Part shown: positions 17,303 through 24,758 of the stretch, piece by piece
Numbering within the stretch: the first letter of the stretch is position 1
How the letters are laid out: each line of letters starts with the position of its first letter
From: Desulfurococcaceae archaeon
GTDB lineage: Archaea; Thermoproteota; Thermoprotei_A; Sulfolobales; Desulfurococcaceae
Direction: 5' to 3'
Length of the DNA: 39,543 bases
Assembly (NCBI GenBank): GCA_023269825.1
Contig: JAGDWI010000003.1
Location: 384,118-423,660 of the forward strand
Position numbers and translations under genes: made by a program
Notes under the pieces: model-generated
The model's input: the letters and a program-made list of their open reading frames with translations, nothing else
Databases searched by the model: none
Told to the model about the DNA's origin: nothing

Positions 17303-17358
17303 CGCCGGGGGCGGGATTTGAACCCGCGCGGGGTCAACCCCCCACTGGCTCTCAAGGC
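17303..17358 (-). other. tRNA-Ser(UGA) 3' fragment, probable attachment site
   Basis: The minus strand carries everything from the anticodon loop CTTGAGA (anticodon TGA) through the 3' anticodon stem GCCAG, a long variable arm, the T-arm GCGGG-TTCAAAT-CCCGC and the acceptor strand CCCCGGC plus discriminator G. Pairing with a 5' side is lost beyond the two bases before the loop, and no GCCGGGG acceptor or D-arm occurs within several hundred bases upstream. It is therefore a half tRNA. The break in the anticodon stem/loop is a common crossover region for tyrosine integrases. The alternative is a genuine 3' half of a split tRNA gene, a type of gene known in Desulfurococcales. Confidence 0.8.
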
Positions 17359-17377
17359 TTATCCCTAGCGTGGATCG

Positions 17378-17405
17378 GTTCACGATCTGTTTTCTGAGCG
17401 TGAAC
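17378..17405. repeat. Inverted repeat GTTCACG-N14-CGTGAAC
   Basis: Perfect 7-bp arms at 17378-17384 and 17399-17405, about 20 bp outside the tRNA-Ser fragment on the element side. It has the same arm sequence as the repeat beside tRNA-Gly (13068-13097) and could be an arm-type binding site of the integrase or excision factor, or a leader hairpin if the tRNA half is transcribed. Confidence 0.65.
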
Positions 17406-17486
17406 TCTATTTCCACTTTGAAATCCCCTGTTATTTCAATTGCTTAATTAGGTAATTAAGCGTGAAGTATTGGTGGGTGCGGTTGC

Positions 17487-17494
17487 TTTAAATA
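17487..17494 (+). promoter_or_regulatory. TATA box of the first element gene
   Basis: TTTAAATA lies 28 nt (from its first base) before the GTG at 17515, the spacing of a leaderless archaeal transcript. Confidence 0.6.
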
Positions 17495-17514
17495 CCCCTT
17501 TTCCCTAGATTAGG

Positions 17515-17715
17515 GTGGTTTCATTGGGTAAGAGCACTGTTGAGTTCATAGCCAAGGGGCTTATACCGCTGGGGCCTAAGAAGATCACCAGGATGACAAC
17601 TAACCCGGAGAAAGAGCGCTACTTAATATACCTACCGCTCGAGTTAAACGACCTGTGGAGGGAGGTCTACCAGAGTGGAAAAAAGATAAAGGTTTACATC
17701 GAGGTTCCAAGCTGA
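17515..17715 (+). CDS. Small AbrB-like protein
   Basis: A 66-residue soluble protein. The C-terminal half (RYLIYLPLELNDLWREVYQS, then KKIKVYIEV) has the beta-loop-helix-beta pattern of AbrB/SpoVT-like swapped-hairpin domains, with the loop PLELNDLWRE in the usual place. It may bind DNA or pair with another protein; I cannot tell which. The GTG at 17515 fits a leaderless start from the nearby TATA box, and TTG at 17524 is an alternative. It is the only plus-strand gene at this end, converging with the pilin cluster. Confidence 0.55.
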   Translation: MVSLGKSTVEFIAKGLIPLGPKKITRMTTNPEKERYLIYLPLELNDLWREVYQSGKKIKVYIEVPS

Positions 17716-17727
17716 TTTTTACTATTG

Positions 17728-18015
17728 CTACCCAATTAGCCCAGTTATTATCGCCGTGTAGAACGCCATTATTATCGCGGCGATTACTGCGCCAACCACG
17801 TACTTTTTGCCTTTCTCGCTGTCACCCCTTGCAAACTCTATGGCACCGAGTATGAATGCTGCAGCAACAGCTATCCATCCACCCCACATAATCCAGCTCA
17901 ATATAGTGGAGACCGCTTGGCCAACACCCGGTGGCGGCGAAGGCGTAACAGTTATAGGAACCTCGGCCAATAGCAATCCTGACAACTTGTTCTTTAGCTT
18001 CTTCAAGTCTCCCAC
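17728..18015 (-). CDS. VirB2/TrbC/CedA1-like conjugative pilin
   Basis: About 95 residues. A short N-terminal region, probably removed (LSGLLLAEVPITVTPSPPPG), is followed by two membrane helices joined by a short charged loop: ILSWIMWGGWIAVAAAFILG, then EFARGDSEKGKK, then YVVGAVIAAIIMAFYTAIIT. This two-helix hairpin with a basic loop is the hallmark of VirB2/TrbC pilins and of the crenarchaeal Ced/Ted pilus subunits. The frame is open to a GTG at 18045, but a TATA box at 18034-18042 would place the transcript start near GTG 18015, which I prefer. The gene lies just downstream of the pilus module. Family assignment is by pattern, not by alignment. Confidence 0.6.
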   Translation of the reverse strand: MGDLKKLKNKLSGLLLAEVPITVTPSPPPGVGQAVSTILSWIMWGGWIAVAAAFILGAIEFARGDSEKGKKYVVGAVIAAIIMAFYTAIITGLIG

Positions 18016-18033
18016 CCTAGAGTAAAGAACCCC

Positions 18034-18042
18034 CTTATAAAA
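18034..18042 (-). promoter_or_regulatory. TATA box of the VirB2-like pilin gene
   Basis: Minus-strand TTTTATAAG, 27 nt (from its first base) before GTG 18015. A separate strong promoter for the pilin would fit its need for high expression. Confidence 0.55.
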
Positions 18043-18048
18043 CACACG

Positions 18049-18441
18049 TTACACTACTGCTAGGACTACCGGGTAGGAGCCCCGGCTCGTCGATAAAACC
18101 CCTTTAACAACGCTAGTCCCCGGATCGGGGTTTAGGCTGCAGCGGGCCTCGATAACCAATGACTCGCCTGGCTTAATATTGTTACCGGTTTCAATAATGC
18201 ATTTCCCACCCTCGACTTCTAGCCCATACACTGCTACAGCGTCTCTACCACTGTTCCTAACAGCTATGTATGCTTCATAGTAATCCCCCTTCCTCACTAG
18301 AGCCGGCTGCCCAAGAACCTCCACAGAGCCATTAGGAGCGAGAAACCAGCACCACGCGACCATAGTTAAGCCAACGGCCACTACAGCCACTGTTGCAGCC
18401 AACGCTAATACCGGGGGACTGAAAGCAGCACGGTCCTTCAT
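18049..18441 (-). CDS. Type IV pilin-like protein
   Basis: A 130-residue protein with a charged start (MKDR) directly followed by a long hydrophobic helix (AAFSPPVLALAATVAVVAVG) and then a beta-rich domain with a conserved-looking NSGRDAVAVYGL segment and cysteines at two positions. This is the layout of archaeal type IV pilins and archaellins processed by a PibD-like peptidase, probably around the RAAF junction. It lies 32 bp downstream of the TadC-like gene, after the secretion ATPase, which supports a pilin role. It could alternatively be an anchored accessory protein. Confidence 0.6.
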   Translation of the reverse strand: MKDRAAFSPPVLALAATVAVVAVGLTMVAWCWFLAPNGSVEVLGQPALVRKGDYYEAYIAVRNSGRDAVAVYGLEVEGGKCIIETGNNIKPGESLVIEARCSLNPDPGTSVVKGVLSTSRGSYPVVLAVV

Positions 18442-18473
18442 GCATCAACAGCCCTATAATTAAACACCGGGGT

Positions 18474-19967
18474 TTAAAAGAGAGGCCCCGTCGCGTACGA
18501 TGCGTAGAGCAGGGTCGTTAAGCCAGGTATTAGCGTAGACGTGTTCTTGCCTAGGATGAGCTTGGAGGCTACGTATCCATAGGTCAGCGTGTAGGTGTAC
18601 GCTATTACAGCATGCACTACAGAGATCCTTGCCGCCAGCTGCAGGATCATGGCGTTCAACAGCGGGACCATCGCCGAGACGGCTAGGATCATTACAGCGG
18701 TCTGAGAGTACTTCTTTAATCCACGGTAGAGCTCGTGAATGCTCATCACTAGTAGCTCGAAGACGCTTGGGTCGCAGTCACCGAGCAACTTGGCGAACCC
18801 AAGGGTCTCCGCGAGGTAGTCAACTATCCAGGGCCTCGCGGGCCTCCTCAGCTCAGCCTCCAACCCTGGATCCCTGTAGTTTACTAGGCTCCTCCACACT
18901 CTTACATGGTTCAATGCATTGTCAACCACCCTCTCAACCCGTGACCCGTAAATCCCTTTTAGAGTGAGGTATAACCCGGGGACACCGAGCACAATGGCTG
19001 TAATCGAGGCCATGCACGCGTACTCCCCGAATACCCCTAAGTCGCCTGTTAAAACCCCTGCTACAGCGGGTAGCACTAATACCGCTGTTCCAGCTACGAA
19101 GAGTGCCTTGAGCAACCTACTCGTCTTCTTCTCGAAGACAACGCTAATCCCCGCTGGGTAGTCTGGTGTTAGGGTTAGGGTTAGCGGCGTGGCGACCGCG
19201 GGGATTAAGGCCATGTAGAGCTGGCTTAAACCGGGCTCTGAGACCCCCTGTTCAATGCTGACTGACTGCAGCATGCTGACTGAGAGGAGCATTACTGGGG
19301 CCACTCCGAAGAAGACGAGCATTATCATGGCTAGCATCACCCTGTTGTTCACGGCTCTCTCAACTTCCAGCGAGATCCCCTTAGCGTGCTCGTAGGCTCT
19401 ATCCCTCAAGTAGTGCAGTGCTGTCCCAGAGTTCAGGGAGGCAGCGTACCCGGATAGCAGTAGCCTAGTCTTGCCCGGGAAAAGCCTGGACAAGTAGGAC
19501 ATCGCGGACTCGTAGCCAAATAACTCGCTTAGGCTAGCATACCTCTCACCCAGCAACCTTAACCCCCGGAAAACCCGGCTACCCGAGACATACCTCAGGA
19601 AGTCTGAGAGCTCCAGGCCCGTCTTAGAGACGCTCGCGGAGGCTATTACAGCGTACGCTAGCTCCTGCTCAGCAGTCTTCACCATAGTGGAAGCCCTCGA
19701 CACAGAGTCCAGTATCCTGAGCCACGGGGCAGTCAAAGCTATTACCGCCACCGTGGCAACCAGTGGATCAGAGGGGTCCAGTAAACCAAGAGCATACACT
19801 ACAGCGAGGACTGCGGAAGCGGCAAGCGTATACATAGAAGCAAGCTTCAGCTCCCTCACAGCACCCACATACCTAGCAGGCCTCGGGTCAACTAGAGCCA
19901 CAGCCCTCCTATACCTATCTAGAAGCCTTGAGAGCACCCGGAGCCACCTCTTCGAGCGGCCTCTCAA
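18474..19967 (-). CDS. TadC/ArlJ-like pilus assembly membrane protein
   Basis: About 497 residues with two T2SSF-type units: membrane pairs around residues 45-80 and 205-255, and again around 275-325 and 420-490. A helical cytoplasmic region (KTAEQELAYAVIASASVSKT, then GLELSDFLRYVS) is typical of the domain that sits on the assembly ATPase. It forms the inner-membrane platform of type IV pilus-like machines. The frame overlaps the ATPase gene by 53 bp, so the true start may be a little later, but translational coupling is clear. Confidence 0.8.
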   Translation of the reverse strand: MRGRSKRWLRVLSRLLDRYRRAVALVDPRPARYVGAVRELKLASMYTLAASAVLAVVYALGLLDPSDPLVATVAVIALTAPWLRILDSVSRASTMVKTAEQELAYAVIASASVSKTGLELSDFLRYVSGSRVFRGLRLLGERYASLSELFGYESAMSYLSRLFPGKTRLLLSGYAASLNSGTALHYLRDRAYEHAKGISLEVERAVNNRVMLAMIMLVFFGVAPVMLLSVSMLQSVSIEQGVSEPGLSQLYMALIPAVATPLTLTLTPDYPAGISVVFEKKTSRLLKALFVAGTAVLVLPAVAGVLTGDLGVFGEYACMASITAIVLGVPGLYLTLKGIYGSRVERVVDNALNHVRVWRSLVNYRDPGLEAELRRPARPWIVDYLAETLGFAKLLGDCDPSVFELLVMSIHELYRGLKKYSQTAVMILAVSAMVPLLNAMILQLAARISVVHAVIAYTYTLTYGYVASKLILGKNTSTLIPGLTTLLYASYATGPLF

Positions 19968-21327
19968 CGCGTGGCAGTAGCTCCTTAACCCTCACAGACT
20001 TCCCGAGGATTGAGCCGAGGTCTATGTCTAGTCCATCCCTCTCGCGATCCCAGAGAACCCGGGCCTCCACTCTACCCTCTTCATGCCTGTAGACTAGCTC
20101 AGCCAGGGCCTTCACCTGCCTCCGCGGCCTATCACCATAGCCCATTACGACAACGTAGTGGAACATGCCCACCTGGCTTGGCGCGAGCTCTATTGGTGGA
20201 GCTGTGAACCTCGAGACAACCTCCTCAGGTGCCGATGCGTGGAACGATGTTAAGCCACCGAGGCCCACTAGCAGGGCTTGTGCTAGAACCTTCGCCTCTG
20301 CTCCACGGGTTTCACCAACCACTAGCAGCCTCGTCCCGCTCGCTCTCAGCGATGCCTTGGCTAAGTCGAATAAGTCTACTTTGACTGCTCCAAGCTCGAA
20401 TGTAGTGTAGCGGGTCCACGGCGACCCCGGCTGAGGATCTATCTCCCCAGTGTCCTCTATCACAATCACCTTCCAGGTCTTTGGGACAAGGTAGTAGAGT
20501 ATAGACCTGAGGAGCGTTGTCTTACCCGAGCCAGGTGGCCCCGCAATTATCATGGAGCCCCTTCCATGTATAACCAGCTTGAACAAGCCGACGAGGGCCC
20601 TTGGCAGGACCTTGGCTTCCACGTAGTACTCTATTGGCGGGGGCATTGGCAGCTTCTTACGTATAACTATCTCGGGCCTGTTCTTCGACACCGTGGGGAA
20701 CACCATGTGCACGCGGTGGCCTCCATCGGGTAGTGGTAGCTGGGTGTCAACTATTGGGTTGCTGGTGGAGAGGTATGTGCCGCACTTGGTCGCTATGACC
20801 TGCTGCATTTGCACTACCTCCCCCTCGCTATTGAACACTATGTTCGTGGGGACGAAGTCTTGCTCAGGCCTCTCGAAGTCTACTATAGTGTGCCGTATCC
20901 AAACCCTGCCCGGCCCCTCAACGCTTATATCCGTTATATAGGGGTCGTCTAGGAGGACCTGTAGCTTGCCATACCCGGTTATAGTCCTTAAAGCATATAG
21001 TACATCGCTTGCCCGGCCCCTGTCCACTCCTAGTACCGCTACGACAACGTCTCCAAGGTCATTGCCCTTCCTCAGCAGTAGGAGCACGTCGTCGAGCTTC
21101 TCCTCCACCAGCCTATAAGTCTCCGGGGATAGCCTAGGGGCAACATAGTACTCCACCGAGCCCCCCGCATCCATCAGTCTCACAGCGTGTGCTCCAACCG
21201 CGTACTCCATTAGTAGGCTTCCAGCTGGTTGCTCGATGACAAGGGGCTTAGCGCTCTGCGGTTGCTTTTTCCTCTTAGCAAAGACATGTAGCTTTCTTAG
21301 AGCTAAATCGGTGAGCTTACCAAGCAA
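19915..21327 (-). CDS. Type IV pilus/archaellum-type secretion ATPase (TadA/ArlI-like)
   Basis: A 470-residue hexameric ATPase that powers pilus assembly from the cytoplasm. Walker A GPPGSGKT has its Lys at residue 269; the Asp box VIEDTGEIDPQ follows, and the Walker B region LLVVGETRG has Glu at about 339, then a His box (TSFHASAPEE). The N-terminal part contains the usual YVTDISVEGPGR-like element (TDISVEGPG near 130). TTG 21327 lies 28 nt after a minus-strand TATA box (21355-21363), consistent with a leaderless mRNA. It begins a three- to four-gene pilus operon (ATPase, TadC-like, pilin-like, then the VirB2-like gene). A 37-bp operator lies just upstream of the TATA box. Confidence 0.9.
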   Translation of the reverse strand: MLGKLTDLALRKLHVFAKRKKQPQSAKPLVIEQPAGSLLMEYAVGAHAVRLMDAGGSVEYYVAPRLSPETYRLVEEKLDDVLLLLRKGNDLGDVVVAVLGVDRGRASDVLYALRTITGYGKLQVLLDDPYITDISVEGPGRVWIRHTIVDFERPEQDFVPTNIVFNSEGEVVQMQQVIATKCGTYLSTSNPIVDTQLPLPDGGHRVHMVFPTVSKNRPEIVIRKKLPMPPPIEYYVEAKVLPRALVGLFKLVIHGRGSMIIAGPPGSGKTTLLRSILYYLVPKTWKVIVIEDTGEIDPQPGSPWTRYTTFELGAVKVDLFDLAKASLRASGTRLLVVGETRGAEAKVLAQALLVGLGGLTSFHASAPEEVVSRFTAPPIELAPSQVGMFHYVVVMGYGDRPRRQVKALAELVYRHEEGRVEARVLWDRERDGLDIDLGSILGKSVRVKELLPRVERPLEEVAPGALKASR

Positions 21328-21354
21328 GGCAGCACCCCTATCATAGGAGAGGGG

Positions 21355-21363
21355 CTTAAATAC
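21355..21363 (-). promoter_or_regulatory. TATA box of the pilus-module operon
   Basis: Minus-strand GTATTTAAG, 28-36 nt before the TTG start at 21327. The operator at 21392-21428 begins about 28 bp upstream of it. Confidence 0.6.
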
Positions 21364-21391
21364 TCATGGATCTCAAGGGGTTTAGTGAGCG

Positions 21392-21428
21392 GTGTTAGGT
21401 AGATAAACCCCTCTCAACTACCTAACAC
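21392..21428. promoter_or_regulatory. 37-bp palindromic operator, copy 1
   Basis: GTGTTAGGTA (21392-21401), a 17-bp spacer, TACCTAACAC (21419-21428). Symmetry extends one base outward and inward (12-bp arms in all). It lies between the divergent pilus operon and the plus-strand cluster. Confidence 0.85.
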
Positions 21429-21486
21429 CTACGGATCGAGGAATAGGGGTTTTCGCAGTGCATTAAACCCCTCCCCGCTCCAAATC

Positions 21487-21523
21487 GTGTTAGGTAGAAA
21501 GAAGAATAATTTATACCTAACAC
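21487..21523. promoter_or_regulatory. 37-bp palindromic operator, copy 2
   Basis: GTGTTAGGTA (21487-21496), a 17-bp spacer, TACCTAACAC (21514-21523). The spacer contains a TATA-like AATTTATA on the plus strand, so a bound protein would block it. It starts 95 bp from the start of copy 1. Confidence 0.85.
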
Positions 21524-21525
21524 TG

Positions 21526-21641
21526 CTTCAATGGATGAGTCTCCGTTGAAGCCCTTGTTTGAAAAACTAACCCCGGTTCTTCAATTGAAGATCATGGAGA
21601 GCTCTATTGAAGATCATGGTGGAGACGTGGAAAAATCCACG
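21526..21641. repeat. Cluster of short inverted and direct repeats
   Basis: CTTCAA/TTGAAG occurs five times in 90 bp: CTTCAATGG (21526) opposes CCGTTGAAG (21543-21551); CTTCAATTGAAG (21579-21590) is a perfect palindrome; ATTGAAGATCATGG occurs at 21584-21597 and 21606-21619. A CGTGGA-AAAA-TCCACG hairpin closes the cluster at 21626-21641. It lies directly after operator copy 2. It may be an origin, a transfer origin or a structured leader. Confidence 0.6.
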
Positions 21642-21662
21642 GGCTCTGAAACATGGCTATAA
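21531..21662 (+). CDS. Possible 43-residue peptide after operator copy 2
   Basis: ATG at 21531 opens a frame (MDESPLKPLFEKLTPVLQLK ... GSETWL) that ends in TAA at 21660-21662. It starts 8 bp after the operator, whose spacer contains a TATA-like sequence about 20 bp upstream. Composition is protein-like but no family is recognised, and the repeats within it may exist for structural reasons, so the frame could be accidental. Confidence 0.25.
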   Translation: MDESPLKPLFEKLTPVLQLKIMESSIEDHGGDVEKSTGSETWL

Positions 21663-21746
21663 AACCCCGCCTGCTGTGATTTATTTGACTTAGATCTCGA
21701 ATGTCCCGTAGCCATGTGATCTTTGAGGTTTCACTTGGATCGAGTG

Positions 21747-21755
21747 TTATTTAAG
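21747..21755 (+). promoter_or_regulatory. TATA box of the 21782 gene cluster
   Basis: TTATTTAAG lies 27 nt (from its last base) before the GTG at 21782; a G-rich stretch (GGGGGT) just before the start may serve as ribosome-binding site. Confidence 0.5.
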
Positions 21756-21781
21756 CACTGGGTATATCCTAGGGGGTAGAT

Positions 21782-22141
21782 GTGTCTTTTGAGTCACGCT
21801 ACCATAGATTCGTGTATATTAGCGACGTGAGTGTCTTGAATGAGCGTGTCTGGGGTTTTCTACGTGTTAAACACATGCTCTACTTGTTCCTAGCGGTTAT
21901 ATTCCTTTGGCGTGGCTACAGTGCCGGCAGCCCCGCAATGCTCAGCATGGGTGCTGTGGCAGGGGCTCTCGCATTGCTGTCCGCACTGTTCTCGAGGGGC
22001 TCAATGAGCTTTGAGGCGAGGCTACTAGCACTCATAGTGTCAGCGATATCCTCAATGGGCTCTAGTAAAGAGAAGAAGCCTGGAAAAACCAAGGGAAAGG
22101 AGCATGTGGAAGAGGAGAACAAGCGGGGCTCTGGGGATTAG
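21782..22141 (+). CDS. Two-helix membrane protein, possibly PrgI/VirB3-like
   Basis: 119 residues: a soluble N-terminus, a membrane hairpin (about 30-72, KHMLYLFLAVIFLWRGYSAG then AMLSMGAVAGALALLSALFS) and a highly charged Lys/Glu tail. Small proteins with one hairpin near a soluble N-terminus (PrgI/VirB3 type) accompany VirB4 ATPases in conjugation systems, and this layout fits, but sequence similarity is not demonstrable by eye. Its stop shares one base with the GTG start of the next gene, so the two are translationally coupled. Confidence 0.5.
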   Translation: MSFESRYHRFVYISDVSVLNERVWGFLRVKHMLYLFLAVIFLWRGYSAGSPAMLSMGAVAGALALLSALFSRGSMSFEARLLALIVSAISSMGSSKEKKPGKTKGKEHVEEENKRGSGD

Positions 22142-24210
22142 TGTTGAAGATTGTGCTGGGGTATAGCGTTAAAAACTACATTGAGCTACCACGGCCATCC
22201 AGCCCTTCTTTATCCCCGTTTAACTACGAGCACATTGTATTAACCGATTATGCGTTGCAACCCGAGATCACTCCATCAGGCATACACGGAGACCCAGTTT
22301 TCATTAAAACCCCTGAGTGCGCGCACGGTATATACATTAGTAAGGATAGACTAGAGTGCAAGGCAGAAGCCGGCTTCTCTCACTCCGTGCATGGAGTAGC
22401 AGTCCTAAAAGGATCCCGGGGCCCTCGAGTAGTCACTAGTAGCGAGGCATTGGACTGCGAGAAGATTGTTTATGATTCGAGGCCCGGGGCTTTTATTGTC
22501 GCCTGCTTCGACGGCTCCTCTACAAGTGTCATCACCGCGGACTACTCGGGTTTAAGGGTACACAGGGGCCTCTACAAGAGGAAGCCTAGTAGCGTATACG
22601 TGGGGTTTGACTCATATAGTGTTGTATTCGAGGACCACAGGTCTATCATTATATATAGCGACAACCCAGTAGAGATCGGGATACCTATATTAGCAACAGC
22701 ATATACTGGTAGCAGCTTCTACGGGGTCTCGGGTAAGTGGCTTGTGAAAGTGAGTGGCGACGGATCCTACGAGCCCCTAGTCCTACTCGGGGATAACTAC
22801 GAGTTTGCAGGAGTCTCCAATAGCCTACCAGTATTCAAGGGCAATGGGAGGCTCTACAGGCTCGAGGGAGGAGCACTAGTTGAACTAGACTTCGTTAAGG
22901 CCCCTGTGGAGAGGGCTAGTGTATATGATATCGTGGTAGTGGATAATGGGAGGCTGCTAAAGGCCTACGACCCCTCTGGGAAAACCTTTCTAGAGCTACC
23001 AAAGGAGCCTGAAGTAAATTGCTATGCCACGAGGTATGGGGTTTTGTGCTGCAGGAGCGGGCTCTGCGGTCTAGTGGAGCCGGGGGTTTCAACCATTAAC
23101 ATCGAGGCCAGTAACAACGAGGGCCACGAGCTACGAGTAGCCAGCGATGTACCAGTATTGCTTAGCTACGGGGATAAGCAGCATTACTGCAGGCCCGGGG
23201 AGCCATTTGTAATTAGAGAGGAGAAAGCCAGTGTGTTGAAGAGGCTTGTCTTCGAGGCCGGGGTCACTCACTTGCTTAGTAGTGAAAGCGTCACGGTTGC
23301 ATCGCCTCCAGCCAAAGTCTCGGTGGAGGCGCATGGCAGGGTGTATGAGAGCACGGGGCTACATGAGTGTGGTGGATTATCCCTAGTGGAGTTAATGATT
23401 AAGAGGGTTGAGAAGCCGGGTAGAGTCAAGCTCGAGGCTCTCGGCAGAGAGGTCTCCGAGGGCCCATCCACAATATGCACAGACAGAAACCCCGGCACCC
23501 TGCTCATCGAGGCAGTTGACGCGGTCTCAGGCGATAGAGTGCGAGTAGTAGATCTGAAGCCGGAGCGAGTATTCATCCCCGAGCCAAAGTATGGGGTTAA
23601 AATAGATCATGGAGAGGGAAGCAGCACGATCGAGCTTAGAGTCGAGGACGGAGAGCTAGTAAAGGCTGTTTTAAAGTGTAGGAATGGAGAGGCCCTGTTG
23701 AAGCCTGGTTTGAACACAGTAAAGGAGTGTGTCCTGCCAGCCGAGGTGCACTTAACCCTGAGGAAGCAGGGGTTTATACATAATTATAAAAAGAGTATAG
23801 CAATACCAAGCCTCCTCGATAAGCTACTCAACGCCATGGAGCCGGGGCTACATGAGGTTAGAGTAGGTGGGTTCAAGCTGAGGTATGTTGCAACACCATA
23901 TCCGGACATAGTCCCTGTAACGGGGATACGTGCTGTAATAGGAAACAACGTCGAGCTGATATTCAGGAGCAAGGTCGCGGGCCGGGTAGCAGTAGTCTCG
24001 CAGACCGGGGTTAAGTGGTACCAGGTGAGGCCGGGATTAAACAGTGTGTTAGCTCCGGGATTTAACGACACATACCACTTGGTATTCGACACAGGGTACT
24101 CGAGACACATCTACAGAGTAGAGATACCAATAATTACTCAGCTACAAGTAGCGGAAGCTCAAGCTAAGGCTCTTTTGAGGGAATTAAAAATAGCTGGGTT
24201 AAAAGCTTAA
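22141..24210 (+). CDS. Large beta-rich protein of unknown function
   Basis: 689 residues without signal peptide or membrane span. The first about 310 residues show repeated strands and turns with short aromatic/valine-rich blades (YVGFDSYSVVFED, YGVSGKWLVKVSG, YDIVVVDNGRLLKAYD), suggesting a beta-propeller. The remainder looks like consecutive Ig-like domains (for example SVTVASPPAKVSVEAHG), and a short helix (QVAEAQAKALLRELKIAG) ends the protein. About ten cysteines may form disulfides. It is translationally coupled to the preceding membrane hairpin protein, so it could be a cytoplasmic or exported partner of the transfer machine. I do not recognise a family. Confidence 0.7.
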   Translation: MLKIVLGYSVKNYIELPRPSSPSLSPFNYEHIVLTDYALQPEITPSGIHGDPVFIKTPECAHGIYISKDRLECKAEAGFSHSVHGVAVLKGSRGPRVVTSSEALDCEKIVYDSRPGAFIVACFDGSSTSVITADYSGLRVHRGLYKRKPSSVYVGFDSYSVVFEDHRSIIIYSDNPVEIGIPILATAYTGSSFYGVSGKWLVKVSGDGSYEPLVLLGDNYEFAGVSNSLPVFKGNGRLYRLEGGALVELDFVKAPVERASVYDIVVVDNGRLLKAYDPSGKTFLELPKEPEVNCYATRYGVLCCRSGLCGLVEPGVSTINIEASNNEGHELRVASDVPVLLSYGDKQHYCRPGEPFVIREEKASVLKRLVFEAGVTHLLSSESVTVASPPAKVSVEAHGRVYESTGLHECGGLSLVELMIKRVEKPGRVKLEALGREVSEGPSTICTDRNPGTLLIEAVDAVSGDRVRVVDLKPERVFIPEPKYGVKIDHGEGSSTIELRVEDGELVKAVLKCRNGEALLKPGLNTVKECVLPAEVHLTLRKQGFIHNYKKSIAIPSLLDKLLNAMEPGLHEVRVGGFKLRYVATPYPDIVPVTGIRAVIGNNVELIFRSKVAGRVAVVSQTGVKWYQVRPGLNSVLAPGFNDTYHLVFDTGYSRHIYRVEIPIITQLQVAEAQAKALLRELKIAGLKA

Positions 24211-24286
24211 CCTGCTCTCAACGAGCTTCTTTGCATCATTTTAAATCTCAAGGGATGTATAAATAAATGAGAGTTAGTGGTTTTTT

Positions 24287-24757
24287 ATGAAAAAGGTCAT
24301 CGTTAGTAAACCCCTTAAAGGCATTAGTACTTCGGGGAACTACTTAGTTGTCGAGTTCGACTCGGGTGTAGTGAGTATTGAAAAACCGAGGCACATAGGT
24401 CTCTACATACGGCCAGGTGTCCTCGACTCGCGTGACATTACAGGCATTGTTGGAGCAATGTTCTTCATGCTAGTTATCGGTGCATTCTTAGATTATTTTA
24501 ACCAGTTTCCACTGAGTGTTTGGTACACGTTTATGATATTATTGAGCGGTGCGGTATTGCTCGGTCAACTCGTGTTTCCTAGAAAGGTTCTAGTGATTGG
24601 AACCAGTAATGAGACCTACTACTTTACGCACCCACATGGAATCGATGAGAAACTAATCAAGGAGATAGTGGCAAAAACATATTCTGTTTTTATCGATAAA
24701 GAGGCTCAAACAACCAGCGACAATGCAAGGGCTAATAACACATCCAGGGTGAGCTAG
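24287..24757 (+). CDS. Two-pass membrane protein, unknown
   Basis: 156 residues: a beta-rich N-terminal domain of about 50 residues, two membrane helices (about 56-75 and 84-105), and a soluble C-terminal region with sequons near the end. The N-terminal pattern (KGISTSGNYLVVEFDSGVVS) resembles small cytoplasmic beta domains placed before a membrane hairpin. A TATA-like ATGTATAAATAA at about 24255-24266 precedes the ATG. One base separates its stop from the transglutaminase-like gene, so the two form an operon. Confidence 0.65.
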   Translation: MKKVIVSKPLKGISTSGNYLVVEFDSGVVSIEKPRHIGLYIRPGVLDSRDITGIVGAMFFMLVIGAFLDYFNQFPLSVWYTFMILLSGAVLLGQLVFPRKVLVIGTSNETYYFTHPHGIDEKLIKEIVAKTYSVFIDKEAQTTSDNARANNTSRVS

Positions 24758-24758
24758 T

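Noticed and set aside
21392-21523. Operator pair as a parS/ParB centromere
   Set aside because: No ParA or ParB gene was recognised and the copies sit at promoters; kept only as an alternative.
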